13,160 bases of DNA from Thermomucor indicae-seudaticae (Eukaryota > Mucoromycota > Mucoromycetes > Mucorales > Lichtheimiaceae). Positions 1 through 8,514 of the stretch are shown here, in pieces (positions within the stretch are counted from its first letter, which is position 1; every line of letters starts with the position of its first letter). A program made the position numbers and the translations under genes. The DNA lies in contig JSYX01000784.1 of assembly GCA_000787465.1 (NCBI GenBank), positions 1-13,160 on the forward strand, read 5' to 3'. Under the pieces are notes generated by a model. That model was not told where the DNA came from, made no database searches, and worked only from the letters and a program-made list of their open reading frames with translations.

Positions 1-11
1 GTATTTCGATT

Positions 12-191
12 TCACCGTAAATCTTCGTTAAAGCATAGCGCATATTTCACTTGAAGTTGAGCAAACACTAACAACCGCGGACGCAAAAGTTTATTCAACA
101 ACCAGTACATCGTCTTGCTATGCAACATGGGGACGTTCATATACCTCTGTAAAACTTGCTCCGTGACCAAAAAAAAAGAAAGTAACCGCAT
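12..191 (-). CDS. Possible small ORF or 3' exon, unknown protein
   Basis: An open frame of 59 codons runs on the minus strand from an ATG at 191 to a TGA at 12-14. It is rich in Leu, Arg and Lys (MYWLLNKLLRPRLLVFAQLQ is typical) and has no motif I recognise. A run of nine T near its 5' end, on the coding strand, could equally be an intron polypyrimidine tract, which would make the lower part the last exon of a gene. It faces away from the gene at 447. Nothing besides open frame and composition supports it, so it may be chance. Confidence 0.2.
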   Translation of the reverse strand: MRLLSFFLVTEQVLQRYMNVPMLHSKTMYWLLNKLLRPRLLVFAQLQVKYALCFNEDLR

Positions 192-446
192 CTTATACGA
201 GACACGTAAAATCTGTTGTTAGCAAAAACCTATCTACTGGTCTTGCACAGCCCTTCCTCGATATGCAATTCCAATCCGCCTCATCGATACCTTTATCGAG
301 TCAAGCTCGTACCTATATTATGAGTATATTTGATCCATATTGTTACAGCTACTGTACCCAACACATCAGGAACACTCTGTGTAACATTGTTAAACTACTA
401 GCTCACGGCTCGTGCTACTTTTACTACGCCCTTCTTGTTCTTTGGG
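192..446 (+). promoter_or_regulatory. Upstream region of the 447-1383 gene
   Basis: About 255 bp precede the chosen ATG at 447. I see no convincing TATA or CCAAT element. The stretch just before the ATG (from about 410) is T/C-rich, as fungal leaders often are. The open frame 263-526 here has no coding character. This is assigned as promoter plus 5' UTR only by position. Confidence 0.35.
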
Positions 447-1383
447 ATGGCAGACCCAACGTCGTCAAGCCAGCAACGTCCTCCTTCTGCGTTTCAATGG
501 CCCATTCCACCCAACGCTCAAGTTGAACCCGACATTACCGTAAAGGAGATCCTCGACAAGTTTCAACATGACCCTGAACTACTCAAGATTGTTCTTACAG
601 CCAAAGCTGAAGAAGACAAGGTAAATAACTTACTTTACCTTTCCGCCGCGTTGTTCATTGAGAAAAATGGCCCAGAAACGGGCAGCACAAAGTACCCTGG
701 AAATCGAACGCGCTCGAATTCAGCAGCGGGAAATGGATCTCCAAGCCATGAGGAACGTCTACTATCATCCGTTTCAACAACAAGTCATTGCTCGCATCAC
801 CAGTCCACTGCCAGAATACCCGCCACAGCATCATCTGCATCTCTATCAACAACCACACCAACCATCACAGGCATACAATCAAGCCCCGCACTCGGCACAC
901 CCTCTCTGTCCACCCGCCCAACCATACCAAAAGACCAACAATGCTAATAATAATAATAATAATATCAATAGAGACAATAGAGACAATAACGACAAAAAAA
1001 TGACCCACGACCAAGTCATGGAGGCGCTCAAGGCAAAGATTATCCGTGGCTCTTCGAAACGCGCCGCACGCACTCTACCACCCCCTCCGCCTGCTCCGTC
1101 GTCTGTATCATCCGGAGCACATCATCCTGCTACACCGTCTCCAAGATCAGCCAAGCCAATTTTGCCTCCAATCGATACCAGCGTTGGTCGAAACCAGCAT
1201 GCATTACCACCCTTCTCGGCTACTACGGCTGGTATTGCCGATGCAGTGTCGCTGGCCGATACTGCGCCCAGGAAAGTGGATAGACGCGTCAAATCACTTT
1301 CGCCTCCTCCCCATCATCATCACCAAGATCCAGTAGACGATGCGGATACAAAGAGACCAAAATCAAAGAAGCCCAAATCGTAG
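447..1383 (+). CDS. Hypothetical low-complexity, probably nuclear protein (2 exons)
   Basis: Exons are 447-620 and 676-1383, giving 293 residues. The intron at 621-675 begins GTAAAT and ends CCCAG; this acceptor keeps the frame so that an acidic-basic helix reads through (AEEDK joined to KRAAQSTLEIERARIQQREM). Residues about 20-85 look helical and charged, possibly a short coiled coil. The rest is low complexity: Pro/His/Gln-rich, an Asn run from an AAT repeat (about 943-960), a short conserved-looking helix MTHDQVMEALKAKI, then Pro/Ser-rich sequence and a His run. The C-terminus is very basic (KRPKSKKPKS), resembling a nuclear localisation signal. I do not recognise the family. The ATG at 447 is the first in frame. 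A role in transcription or chromatin is only a guess from composition. Confidence 0.75.
943..961 (+). repeat. AAT trinucleotide microsatellite in coding sequence
   Basis: Six or so consecutive AAT units encode an Asn run in the second exon of the 447-1383 gene. In-frame triplet slippage here would change run length without a frameshift. Confidence 0.85.
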
Positions 1384-1440
1384 AGGCTTGTTGTGTTCAT
1401 TTTGCTGCTATATACAGTGATACCCCCACCCAATGCCAAA

Positions 1441-3523
1441 CTATCCTTGCTTGACAGGTAGAATCTGGGAGCGAAGGTTCCGCCGACACATTGGTTTGTA
1501 AAACATGTAGCATATTACAAGAAATGCTGCGCTGGTCATGATCCAGTGTACCCGTAACACTTGCAAACCACTCTGGACTTTTTGACCTATGCGGGCATGA
1601 AGTGGTAGCATGGACACTCCAATCAAACGACCCTCCCGGATGTCCTGCAGAGCTTGCAAAACAGCTTCTGGTGTGTCCATACTGAACCGCTGTCCTTTGA
1701 TGTCATGATTGTAGTATTTAGAGTGCTAATGGGACATCTCGTTAATGATAACCTGTGCAAGCCCTTTCTTTCCCCTTATTTGCTTCTTTACCGGAGGATC
1801 CACGATAACAATAGCTGGAATTTGATGGCGCGGAATGGAATAAGCTGTTCTAGCATAGTCTCCCCAGGTGGAAGCTTCTAGTTGAGCAAACAGTACGCGT
1901 TCCTGTCCGGCTGCTTTCTGCTGCTTGTTCTGTGCCTCAGCCAAAGCGCGGAATTTGTCAAGCGCGTCTTTGTCGCCCTTATGGATGATCCCAACAACAA
2001 CCATTCTCCCGCCCCGAAGGATTTCCGGTGCATTGGCGGGTCCAATTTGGCTGACCAGCGGGAACTTTTCTGCCTGGATCCATGCTGTCAACGATTGTTG
2101 TACGTTGACCGTATTATCGAATTGATGCGACGGATACACGACATGCTTTCCGTCCTTAACGATTACAGCTGCAGGCATATCAGCAGGCGCAAGCTCAAGT
2201 TTGCGCATGGCAAGAGGATCGTTTGTGCTGTAGAATGTAAGACCGTCCAAAAACTGTGCAGCGACGTGATGCATCAGATCCTATTCGTCTATTCTGTTTA
2301 GTAACACATTCCCTCTCCCAAGTCCTTCCTCTTTCCGCACATACCGAAGCCTCATCTTTTCCTTCTGTGTAAAGGTAGACAAATGCGACGGAATCTTGTT
2401 GTAACTGGCGCTGTAACTGAGCAGCATTCACCTTATTGATTGTTGGTCTAAAGGTTTCGTGAATCAGTTGCATCCAGCTCTTGCTCACTATATCAAGTTG
2501 TGTCTTACCCAGCCATTTTCTTGGCAAACCCAACCATGCTAACAAGAGATCGGTCGTCGTGGTATTCATAAACTGAGCCGTGTGCGAAACTAAAGTAAGT
2601 GCATGAGCCCATGTTCGTTGATAGAGCGCTCGACAGTATACAAACAGCTTCATGGTCGGAAACCCCTTGACACCGTTTTCGACGCAGGTATCTACAATAC
2701 ATACCCTACTCGTAAGCCCATCTATCCTCTTCTCCATAACCTTTCTAGTTTCGATATACCTCGATGGGCATCACAATTGACTTCTCCAACGTTAACCTGT
2801 TGCCGGAGATCTTTGGCCATCTGGGTCCATGCTGGAGCCAGTTTTTTGCAGAACCCACACCAGGGCGCATAAAACTTGATAAACCATGGATCACCCGATC
2901 CAATGATTTTCTTTAACTGATCCATATCAAGGTCTACAGAGACGCCATCCGGATTTGGTATATTTATCGGTGACGGTGTTGCGATAACATCTTCAAGATA
3001 CATATCCACTTTATCACTCATGAAGTTTGTCAGGGCTTCCCAAGTCCGGGGTTGACCAAGAGGAAAGGTGTCCACGTGCTGACCGTTGACATACAGTTGC
3101 AAGGTAGGAAACGCTTCCACCTTGTGCTGTTTACATAAATCGCCCTGCATAGTGCAATCCACTTTGGCAAAGTAGAAATGTTTGCTTTCCTTCCACGATT
3201 CGTGTTCATCCGCAAGCTGTTGCCAAGTGGGCGCTATACATGTAAATACTTCAGCAAGCGCATCTCTTCACCCTTTGCAAGGCTCTTTTGGTTTACCGAA
3301 TGCAATGCAGTGATGGCAGTATGGTGAGTAATGCTCTACAAACCTTATGCAAGTCAATAGACACGGCTTCTACAAAACTTAAGCTGCCCATCTATTACCA
3401 GATGCCCCGGCTCGTCGTAGACTCAAAATTCTCTGCGTTTAACTCTGGGATTTCGGCAGATTGCACAACATCCCATGCCCACTGAAATAGGAGGGCCAGA
3501 AAGACCACTCCAAAACGAAGCAT
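1441..3523 (-). CDS. Transmembrane protein disulfide isomerase-like protein, two thioredoxin domains (8 exons)
   Basis: Exons (minus strand): 3523-3399, 3343-3297, 3233-2760, 2691-2646, 2589-2509, 2447-2345, 2280-1792 and 1725-1441, giving 549 residues. Every join restores thioredoxin-family sequence. Residues 1-22 form a signal peptide (MLRFGVVFLALLFQWAWDVV). The first thioredoxin domain has the active site SPYCHHC (Cys51, Cys54) and the cis-Pro stretch EAFPTLQLYVNG. The second has FYAPWCGFCKKLAP (Cys183, Cys186) followed by GVKGFPTMKLFAHG. A redox-inactive region follows, then a membrane helix at about 513-531 and a short basic tail (KPMCRRNLRSQ), as in membrane-anchored PDIs of the TMX/Eps1 kind. 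It should catalyse or survey disulfide formation in the ER lumen. There is no KDEL-type signal; the anchor would retain it. The intron-4 donor (GTTTGT) is non-consensus but is the only one keeping frame. Its exact orthologue (Eps1-like or TMX3-like) is uncertain. Confidence 0.88.
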
Positions 3524-3732
3524 GGCGTAATTAGGAAAAATGATAAAGAAAAGACGACTTAATGCAACGCAACTGGATTTGATTAAGCAATTTTAGAGCC
3601 CAGAGTGTATTTTTCATTTTTGAACAAAAGTAACATACTTTTCCATGGACGAGGAATGGGATGAATAAAGTACAAAGAGACGAGATAAGAGAGAGAATAA
3701 TGGATGTACAAATGATAAAAAAGAGAAATGGC
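3524..3732 (-). promoter_or_regulatory. Promoter of the PDI-like gene and 3' UTR of the 6PGDH gene
   Basis: Only 209 bp separate the 6PGDH stop (3733) from the PDI-like start (3523), both on the minus strand. This gap must hold one gene's polyadenylation region and the next gene's promoter. The minus strand is T-rich just upstream of the PDI ATG. No clear TATA or CCAAT box was seen. Confidence 0.4.
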
Positions 3733-5532
3733 TTAAGCATCATAAGTAGAGGCAGAGACGTTACCGCCACGGCCAGTCCAGTTGGTGTGGATCCACTTGC
3801 CAGGAGCATCCAGAAGCTCATAGGTGTGAGCACCAAAGTAATCACGCTGAGCCTGAAGAAGGTTAGCAGGCAGCTTTTCGTGACGGAGACCATCGTAGAA
3901 GTTGAGGGCAGTAGAGAGAGCAGGGGTAGGGATACCCATGATGACAGCTTGAGCAACGACGTTTCTCCAGGCATCCTGAGCCTTGGCAGTAGCTTCCTGG
4001 AAGAAGGGGTCGAAGAGCAAGTTCTCAAGGTCGGGGTTGTTGGTGTAGGCATCCTTGATCTTGCCCAAGAAGACGGAACGGATAATGCAGCCGCCGCGCC
4101 ACATCAGAGCAATACCAGCGTTGTTCAGCTTCCAGTTGTTGTCAATAGCAGCCTGACGCATGAGCATGAAGCCCTGAGCGTAAGAGACGATCTTGGCAGC
4201 ATAGAGAGCCTGGCCGAGCTGGTTCAGGAACTCTTTCTTGTCACCAGTGTACTTCTTGCCCTTGGGACCTGCCAAGATCTTGGAGGCACGGGTACGCTCA
4301 TCCTTGAGTGAAGACAAGCAACGGGCGTAGACAGCCTCGCCAATAAGAGTAACAGGGATACCACGGTCGAGCGAGTCAATACCAGTCCACTTGCCAGTAC
4401 CTTTTTGACCAGCGGTGTCACGGATCTTTTCAACCAAAGGCTGACCGTCAGTGTCCTTGTACTTGAGAATGTCACGGGTGATTTCGATCAAGAACGAGTC
4501 CAATTCGCCCTTGTTCCACTCGTCAAAGACCTCAGCCATCTCGTCGTGGGTCATGCCGAGACCCTCAAGCATGATGTGGTACACTTCGCTGATCAACTGC
4601 ATATCTCCGTATTCTATGGCAAACACAGTATACATGTCAGATAGTCCCAATTATCCATACATAATAAAATCGACGAACTTACCAATGCCGTTGTGAACCA
4701 TCTTGACATAGTGACCAGCACCGGTTTCGCCAACCCAGTCGCAGCAGGGCTCGTCGCCAACCTTAGCGGCAATAGCTTGGAAGATGGGCTTAATGTGTTC
4801 CCAAGCAGCAGGGTGACCGCCAGGCATCAAAGAAGGTCCGTAGCGAGCACCTTCTTCACCGCCAGAGACACCAGAGCCGACAAACAGAATGCCCTTCTTC
4901 TCCAATTCGTTGCAACGGCGGATCGTGTCGGGGAAGTGGGAGTTGCCACCGTCGATGATAATATCACCCTGCTCCAAGTGGGGCAAGAGCTGCTCAATGA
5001 AAGCATCAACAGCCGAGCCAGCCTTGACGAGAAGAACGACCTTTCTTGGACGCTTCAACTTGGCGCAGAGCTCCTCAATTGAGTGAGCACCGACAATCTT
5101 GGTTCCTGAAAAAGAGAATTTTCCGCGTCAGCCCAAAATATTTCTTTCTCTTTCTTTCTCTCTTGCAAGCCGCCCCCAGAGCCCCCAACGCGACACAGGA
5201 ACTTGAGGGATTACGCGTATAATGAATGAGAGACTCACCCTTGGCCTCGTTTTCCAAAAAGTGGTCGACCTTGGAAGTGGTACGGTTGTAGGCGCAGACG
5301 ACAAAACCGTGATCGTTCATGTTGAGGATCAGGTTTTGGCCCTAACCATGCTATGGCGTCAGCGTCTTTCCGGCATTGTTGCGAAATAGAATAGAAAGTC
5401 GAGCTTCCTCCTTACCATGACGGCCAAACCGATAAGACCGATATCAGCACTGGTACCAGACTCGTGTTAGAGCGTGTGCTCTCATCATCAAAAAGAAGAA
5501 GAGGAGAGAAGGACTTACACAGCTTCGACCAT
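3733..5532 (-). CDS. GND1: 6-phosphogluconate dehydrogenase, decarboxylating (5 exons)
   Basis: Exons: 5532-5519, 5449-5416, 5341-5239, 5105-4683 and 4613-3733, giving 484 residues, the normal length for the family. The enzyme oxidatively decarboxylates 6-phosphogluconate to ribulose 5-phosphate with NADP+, the third step of the oxidative pentose phosphate pathway, in the cytosol. The Rossmann motif is GLAVMG (12-17), with NRTT (35-38) for NADP phosphate binding. Other family motifs are IIDGGNS (100-106), [12 protein letters not shown] (127-138), the catalytic Lys185 and Glu192 in [15 protein letters not shown], and the signature [11 protein letters not shown] (257-267). Intron 4 splits the Glu192 codon. 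The first coding exon is only 14 nt and the second 34 nt. The ATG context (ACAAAAATGG) and CT-rich leader suit a strongly expressed housekeeping gene. I see no damage. Confidence 0.97.
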
Positions 5533-6290
5533 TTTTGTTCAGCGTTCGTTTGGAGAAAGAGAGAAGTAAAGAAAGAAGTTTGTGGCCCACAATTGTAGGG
5601 GTAACCGTCCCCATTAAAAGAGCGATGATGTAAGCGGAGGAATGATGATTAAGCAGTAGCGCGCGATCTGGTTTGATCGGTCCATCGATAAACCAAGTTT
5701 CCCCTCAGCCATCATTGGTTGAACTTTCTATTGCTTTGTCATCAGAACTTCTTTCTTCATCCCCACTTCAAGTGATGTGAGCTTCTTGACAACGGTATCC
5801 GTACCTGTTTCAGGAACATCATGGCAACGGTTTTTCTTTTTTCTTTCATGGCCAGTAAAACTGGCAGTAACGCGTTTCTCTCTTTTTCCCCATCTTTACC
5901 CGACCAAAAAATTTTCCGGGACTTTTTCCCGTCTTTGATGAACATTACGGAAAAATGAAGAGAAAACACGGCTGTCTTTGCCTTATGTGTCGAATCATGC
6001 CGATTCGCTGACTCTACCTCGTGTCCGTCAATTTCCGTCGTCCAGCTGGAAACCCCAAAGTGTATGCAATATAGCACGTTGGAGTAAAGAAAAATCCGTA
6101 GCGCAGCTTCGTTTTTTGTTGGGTAGCAAACGTGGGACACAGTATATGCCCCAAATTAAAAGCTTGGACCGGAAACTCTAAAATGCAGCATTGGATTTAA
6201 ACGCACAGATAGAAACCAAAAATTCAGGTAAGTAGAAATAGCTTCCTTTCACGGCGATAAGGATATATCAATGTACAATGAACAGGTCAT
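5533..6290 (-). promoter_or_regulatory. GND1: 6PGDH promoter and leader; 3' flank of the monooxygenase gene
   Basis: This is about 760 bp without a convincing gene. The minus strand just upstream of the 6PGDH ATG (5533-5580) is a CT-rich leader typical of highly expressed fungal genes. A CCAAT box lies at 5714-5718 on the minus strand, about 180 bp upstream of the ATG. No clear TATA box is visible. The part nearer 6290 should be the 3' UTR of the monooxygenase gene. A 127-codon minus-strand open frame (5757-6140) crosses the region but has no protein-like character. Confidence 0.5.
5714..5718 (-). promoter_or_regulatory. CCAAT box candidate
   Basis: ATTGG on the plus strand reads CCAAT (context CAACCAATGA) on the minus strand, about 180 bp upstream of the 6PGDH start. 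Position and orientation fit an HAP/NF-Y site, but the motif is short. Confidence 0.4.
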
Positions 6291-7532
6291 TTACTGGGGA
6301 GAAGATGACTTTTTGAGTTTCTCAGCAATCTGATTTGCAATTGCTGCGACAAAGGCCTTAAAGTGTTTCTGCGGACCGTGCATCTGCTCACAGGCTTTGT
6401 GCGAGTCATCGACGGCTTGCGTGCCACGTGGTATCATTTCGTTATAGTAGTCCTCCAGGGCTTGTTGAAGCGTCTGCTTTCCTTGGGACACACGAGACAG
6501 GGCGAGACCAAGCAGAACGGCGTCAAGAATAGCGTGATTACCACCTTCGCCACGGTACATTGTCATGGTATGGGCGGCATCGCCAATCAAGACGACAGGT
6601 TTGTCTGTCATTCCCAAAAGTTGCTGTGAGGGTGACCGTTCGCGGACACAGAGTTGAGTAATCTTGGGTTCAGGTGTTTCGGTAATGAGTGAGCGTAGGA
6701 TTCCAGTAAAGTACTGGTCAGCCCAGGATTTGGCTTGCTGGAGTCGTTCATGGTCCGTTGTGCATTTGGGTAGCTTGCCTTCAGGATCATACCGGGAGAT
6801 GCTCCACTGATATTGGTAGCGGTCGTTTTCAACGTCGACATCGTTCAATGACAGGAAACCAAAGCAGGATTCGGATTCGCTGATGGGGGCCGTGAACAGC
6901 ATGTTGGTGCGCCCGAGAGGCACCAGCTGCTCGCGCGTCGCTCGATCTACCCATCGCGCAGAAGCCAAGATATGCACAGGGTTCACCGACGTGGCTTGAC
7001 TAAAAGCTTCAGGACCCAGGAGTTGCCGACACACTGAGGAATTGACGCCATCCGCTCCGACCAAGCAGCTGCCCTTCGCCAATGTACCGTCCTTGAACAA
7101 CACCTCCACACCGCCGGTCTCCAGAACCGTATAGTGATCCATTACCTTGTTCCACTGCACTTCAATGCCGTCCAGAAGCCATTCCCGGAATCGGTTGCGG
7201 TTGATCCGGACCGAGTCTTGCCGAGGCACGTCATCACTGGTCAGTTGAATCATGGGCTCGCAGGTTGCGCCATCGATGATCTTGAAGCCTTGGATAAACG
7301 GTTCTTGGGGATTCACAGCAGCACGCGGGCCCAGCGTGGCATACTTGGCAGGATCCATGGCTTGCGAAAGAGGACCAAGACAAAAGTGAAGGCTGATGGA
7401 CCATCCTTGATCTCGTGCTGTGGGGCAATGGTCTCGCTCAAAGACTTTATAAGGGATACCGTGATGCTTCAATACGTTGGCAAGTGTAAGGCCGGCTAAA
7501 CCGCCGCCGATAATCAATACTGGATCATTCAT
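6291..7532 (-). CDS. FAD-dependent monooxygenase (class A flavoprotein, UbiH/PHBH-like), intronless
   Basis: A single exon of 413 residues. The N-terminus VLIIGGGLAGLTLANVL carries the dinucleotide-binding GxGxxG (residues 9-14), ending in the FAD-ribose acid in KVFERD (Glu32). A second nucleotide motif, VGADGVNS, has the conserved Asp-Gly at 161-162. The third, VVLIGDAAHTM (Gly317-Asp318), contacts the FAD ribityl chain and is followed by GEGGNHAILDA, a flavin-proximal loop. These three motifs in this order define NAD(P)H-dependent single-component hydroxylases. The protein has no signal peptide or membrane helix. The substrate cannot be read from sequence; aromatic or secondary metabolites are typical. 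The ATG at 7532 is first in frame, right after a TATA box. The lack of introns contrasts with the neighbouring genes. Confidence 0.9.
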   Translation of the reverse strand: MNDPVLIIGGGLAGLTLANVLKHHGIPYKVFERDHCPTARDQGWSISLHFCLGPLSQAMDPAKYATLGPRAAVNPQEPFIQGFKIIDGATCEPMIQLTSDDVPRQDSVRINRNRFREWLLDGIEVQWNKVMDHYTVLETGGVEVLFKDGTLAKGSCLVGADGVNSSVCRQLLGPEAFSQATSVNPVHILASARWVDRATREQLVPLGRTNMLFTAPISESESCFGFLSLNDVDVENDRYQYQWSISRYDPEGKLPKCTTDHERLQQAKSWADQYFTGILRSLITETPEPKITQLCVRERSPSQQLLGMTDKPVVLIGDAAHTMTMYRGEGGNHAILDAVLLGLALSRVSQGKQTLQQALEDYYNEMIPRGTQAVDDSHKACEQMHGPQKHFKAFVAAIANQIAEKLKKSSSPQ

Positions 7533-7576
7533 TCTTGGTAAAAGTCGTTATGCCTTGCCCCTCCCCTCATGTGCCA

Positions 7577-7584
7577 TTTTTATA
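7577..7584 (-). promoter_or_regulatory. TATA box of the monooxygenase gene
   Basis: The minus strand reads GGCTATAAAAATGG, with TATAAAAA centred about 48 bp upstream of the ATG at 7532. This is a good consensus at a plausible fungal distance and supports the chosen start. Confidence 0.6.
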
Positions 7585-7624
7585 GCCTTTGCTATTCCGC
7601 GACTTCCGTAGCAGCAGAAGTTTG

Positions 7625-7631
7625 TGACTCA
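7625..7631. promoter_or_regulatory. TGACTCA (Gcn4/AP-1-type) site, proximal
   Basis: A perfect TGACTCA, the classic bZIP (Gcn4/AP-1) half-site pair, about 93 bp upstream of the monooxygenase ATG and about 40 bp beyond its TATA box. Binding by a bZIP factor is an inference. Confidence 0.45.
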
Positions 7632-7702
7632 AACTGGGCTTTGCACGGCACGAGTTCGGCAACGTAACCTCCCGTTTTGGATATTTCAGCTCTTCAGGGT
7701 TA

Positions 7703-7709
7703 TGACTCA
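7703..7709. promoter_or_regulatory. TGACTCA (Gcn4/AP-1-type) site, distal
   Basis: A second perfect TGACTCA, exactly 78 bp from the first, in the duplicated unit. Retention of the heptamer while surrounding bases diverged hints at selection, but two copies alone are weak evidence. Confidence 0.42.
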
Positions 7710-7970
7710 AATTGGGCTTTGCGCGGGTACAAGCTCGGTAACGGAGCGTCTGCAGAATGCCAGTTTTAGATGCTGCTTCAGCTTTCCAGGGCAAGCGACG
7801 AAGTGACCCCCGACCTTCTAGAAATTACCTGCCGGACTTATGTGATATCCGCAATCAATGACTGTATGTTTCCGCAGCATGACAGCATTTTGATCTTGGA
7901 CAATGAGATGATGAGAATTCGCACAAGACAAAAATGTGCCGTGAAAAATGGCCTGGGCATATCCGGTTTG

Positions 7971-8001
7971 CAGTTTATTCAACTAAACATCGCGTTGTGA
8001 T
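7971..8001. repeat. 31-bp dispersed repeat, copy 1
   Basis: Matches 13050-13080 at 30 of 31 positions in the same orientation (core CAGTTTATTCAAC, then AAACATCGCGTTGTGAT). The single difference is T versus A in the middle. Sequence outside the 31 bp is not similar. Confidence 0.8.
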
Positions 8002-8171
8002 CCAGGAAATTGCATGTATCTATTCCTGCTTGCATAAACATCACGTTACCAAACTGCGCCACATGTAGAGCACACCAGTACAGTGTATAGCTCTCCACTT
8101 TTGCTGTCGCTTCTGTTGAGCTGAAACTTTTTCAATGTTTTGGTGCGGCATAGGCAGCAGACCTAAATTTA

Positions 8172-8248
8172 ACAGTCAAGACACTTGTTACTGCTCGTCT
8201 CATCTTTGACTTAAGCCGTGATGTGTTATATTCTCATATCTTGACTGT
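8172..8248. repeat. 10-bp inverted repeat pair
   Basis: ACAGTCAAGA at 8172-8181 and its exact complement TCTTGACTGT at 8239-8248, separated by 57 bp. It could be a weak hairpin or remnant transposon ends. A 10-bp match may also be chance. Confidence 0.35.
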
Positions 8249-8514
8249 CAGTAATAAGCCCTCGTGCTCTGCTCGTTTCAGAAGTTTCCAGCACTTTTGG
8301 GCACACACAGGTTTTGGCCCTCACATGTTTCCAAAGCACTGCAAAAGATGGGAAGTTTCAGCAAAGTCCCGGCTGTGGAAACGCGTTTGTTCCCTTGCGT
8401 TTTCCGCGGGTTTTCGAGGAATGAGACTGAGGTATGCCCAACCAGTAGACCGGTAAGATGCTCGTGATATGCTATGAGCCATCCTTATGCTCAAAAATTA
8501 AACTAGAGGGAGGT

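Larger units (their letters stand above)
7625..7791. repeat. Imperfect tandem duplication in the monooxygenase promoter
   Basis: Two diverged units lie side by side, 7625-7699 and 7703-7791. Both begin TGACTCAAA(C/T)TGGGCTTTGC, continue with a similar (C/T)GAGTTCGG/AAGCTCGG-like segment, and end TTCAGCT(C/T)T(T/C)CAGGG. Each unit starts with a perfect TGACTCA heptamer. The block sits about 93-260 bp upstream of the monooxygenase start. Confidence 0.75.
7792..8514. other. Intergenic stretch without a supported gene
   Basis: About 720 bp between the promoter duplication and the transposon-like relic. Open frames here (to about 8467) are short and lack protein character. It contains one copy of a 31-bp dispersed repeat (7971-8001) and a 10-bp inverted repeat (8172-8181 / 8239-8248). 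It may be flanking debris of the relic. Confidence 0.5.

Noticed and set aside
263..526. 87-codon plus-strand open frame upstream of the first gene
   Set aside because: Composition is not protein-like and it overlaps the better-supported start at 447 in another frame.
1882..2301. Plus-strand open frame with a hydrophobic start
   Set aside because: Antisense to the PDI-like exon 2280-1792; the minus strand gives a coherent family protein.
3661..4311. Long plus-strand open frame of 216 codons
   Set aside because: It is exactly antisense to the last exon of 6PGDH, whose codon bias on the minus strand keeps the complement open. It has no domain.
5757..6140. 127-codon minus-strand open frame between 6PGDH and the monooxygenase
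   Set aside because: No motif, and no adjacent exon improves it. It looks like 3' UTR/promoter sequence that happens to be open.
7567..7794. 75-codon minus-strand open frame over the promoter repeat
   Set aside because: It covers the TATA box and the TGACTCA repeats directly upstream of the monooxygenase; its internal repeat is explained by the DNA duplication.
8223..8467. Two overlapping plus-strand open frames
   Set aside because: Short, in different frames over the same GC-richer stretch, without protein-like composition.
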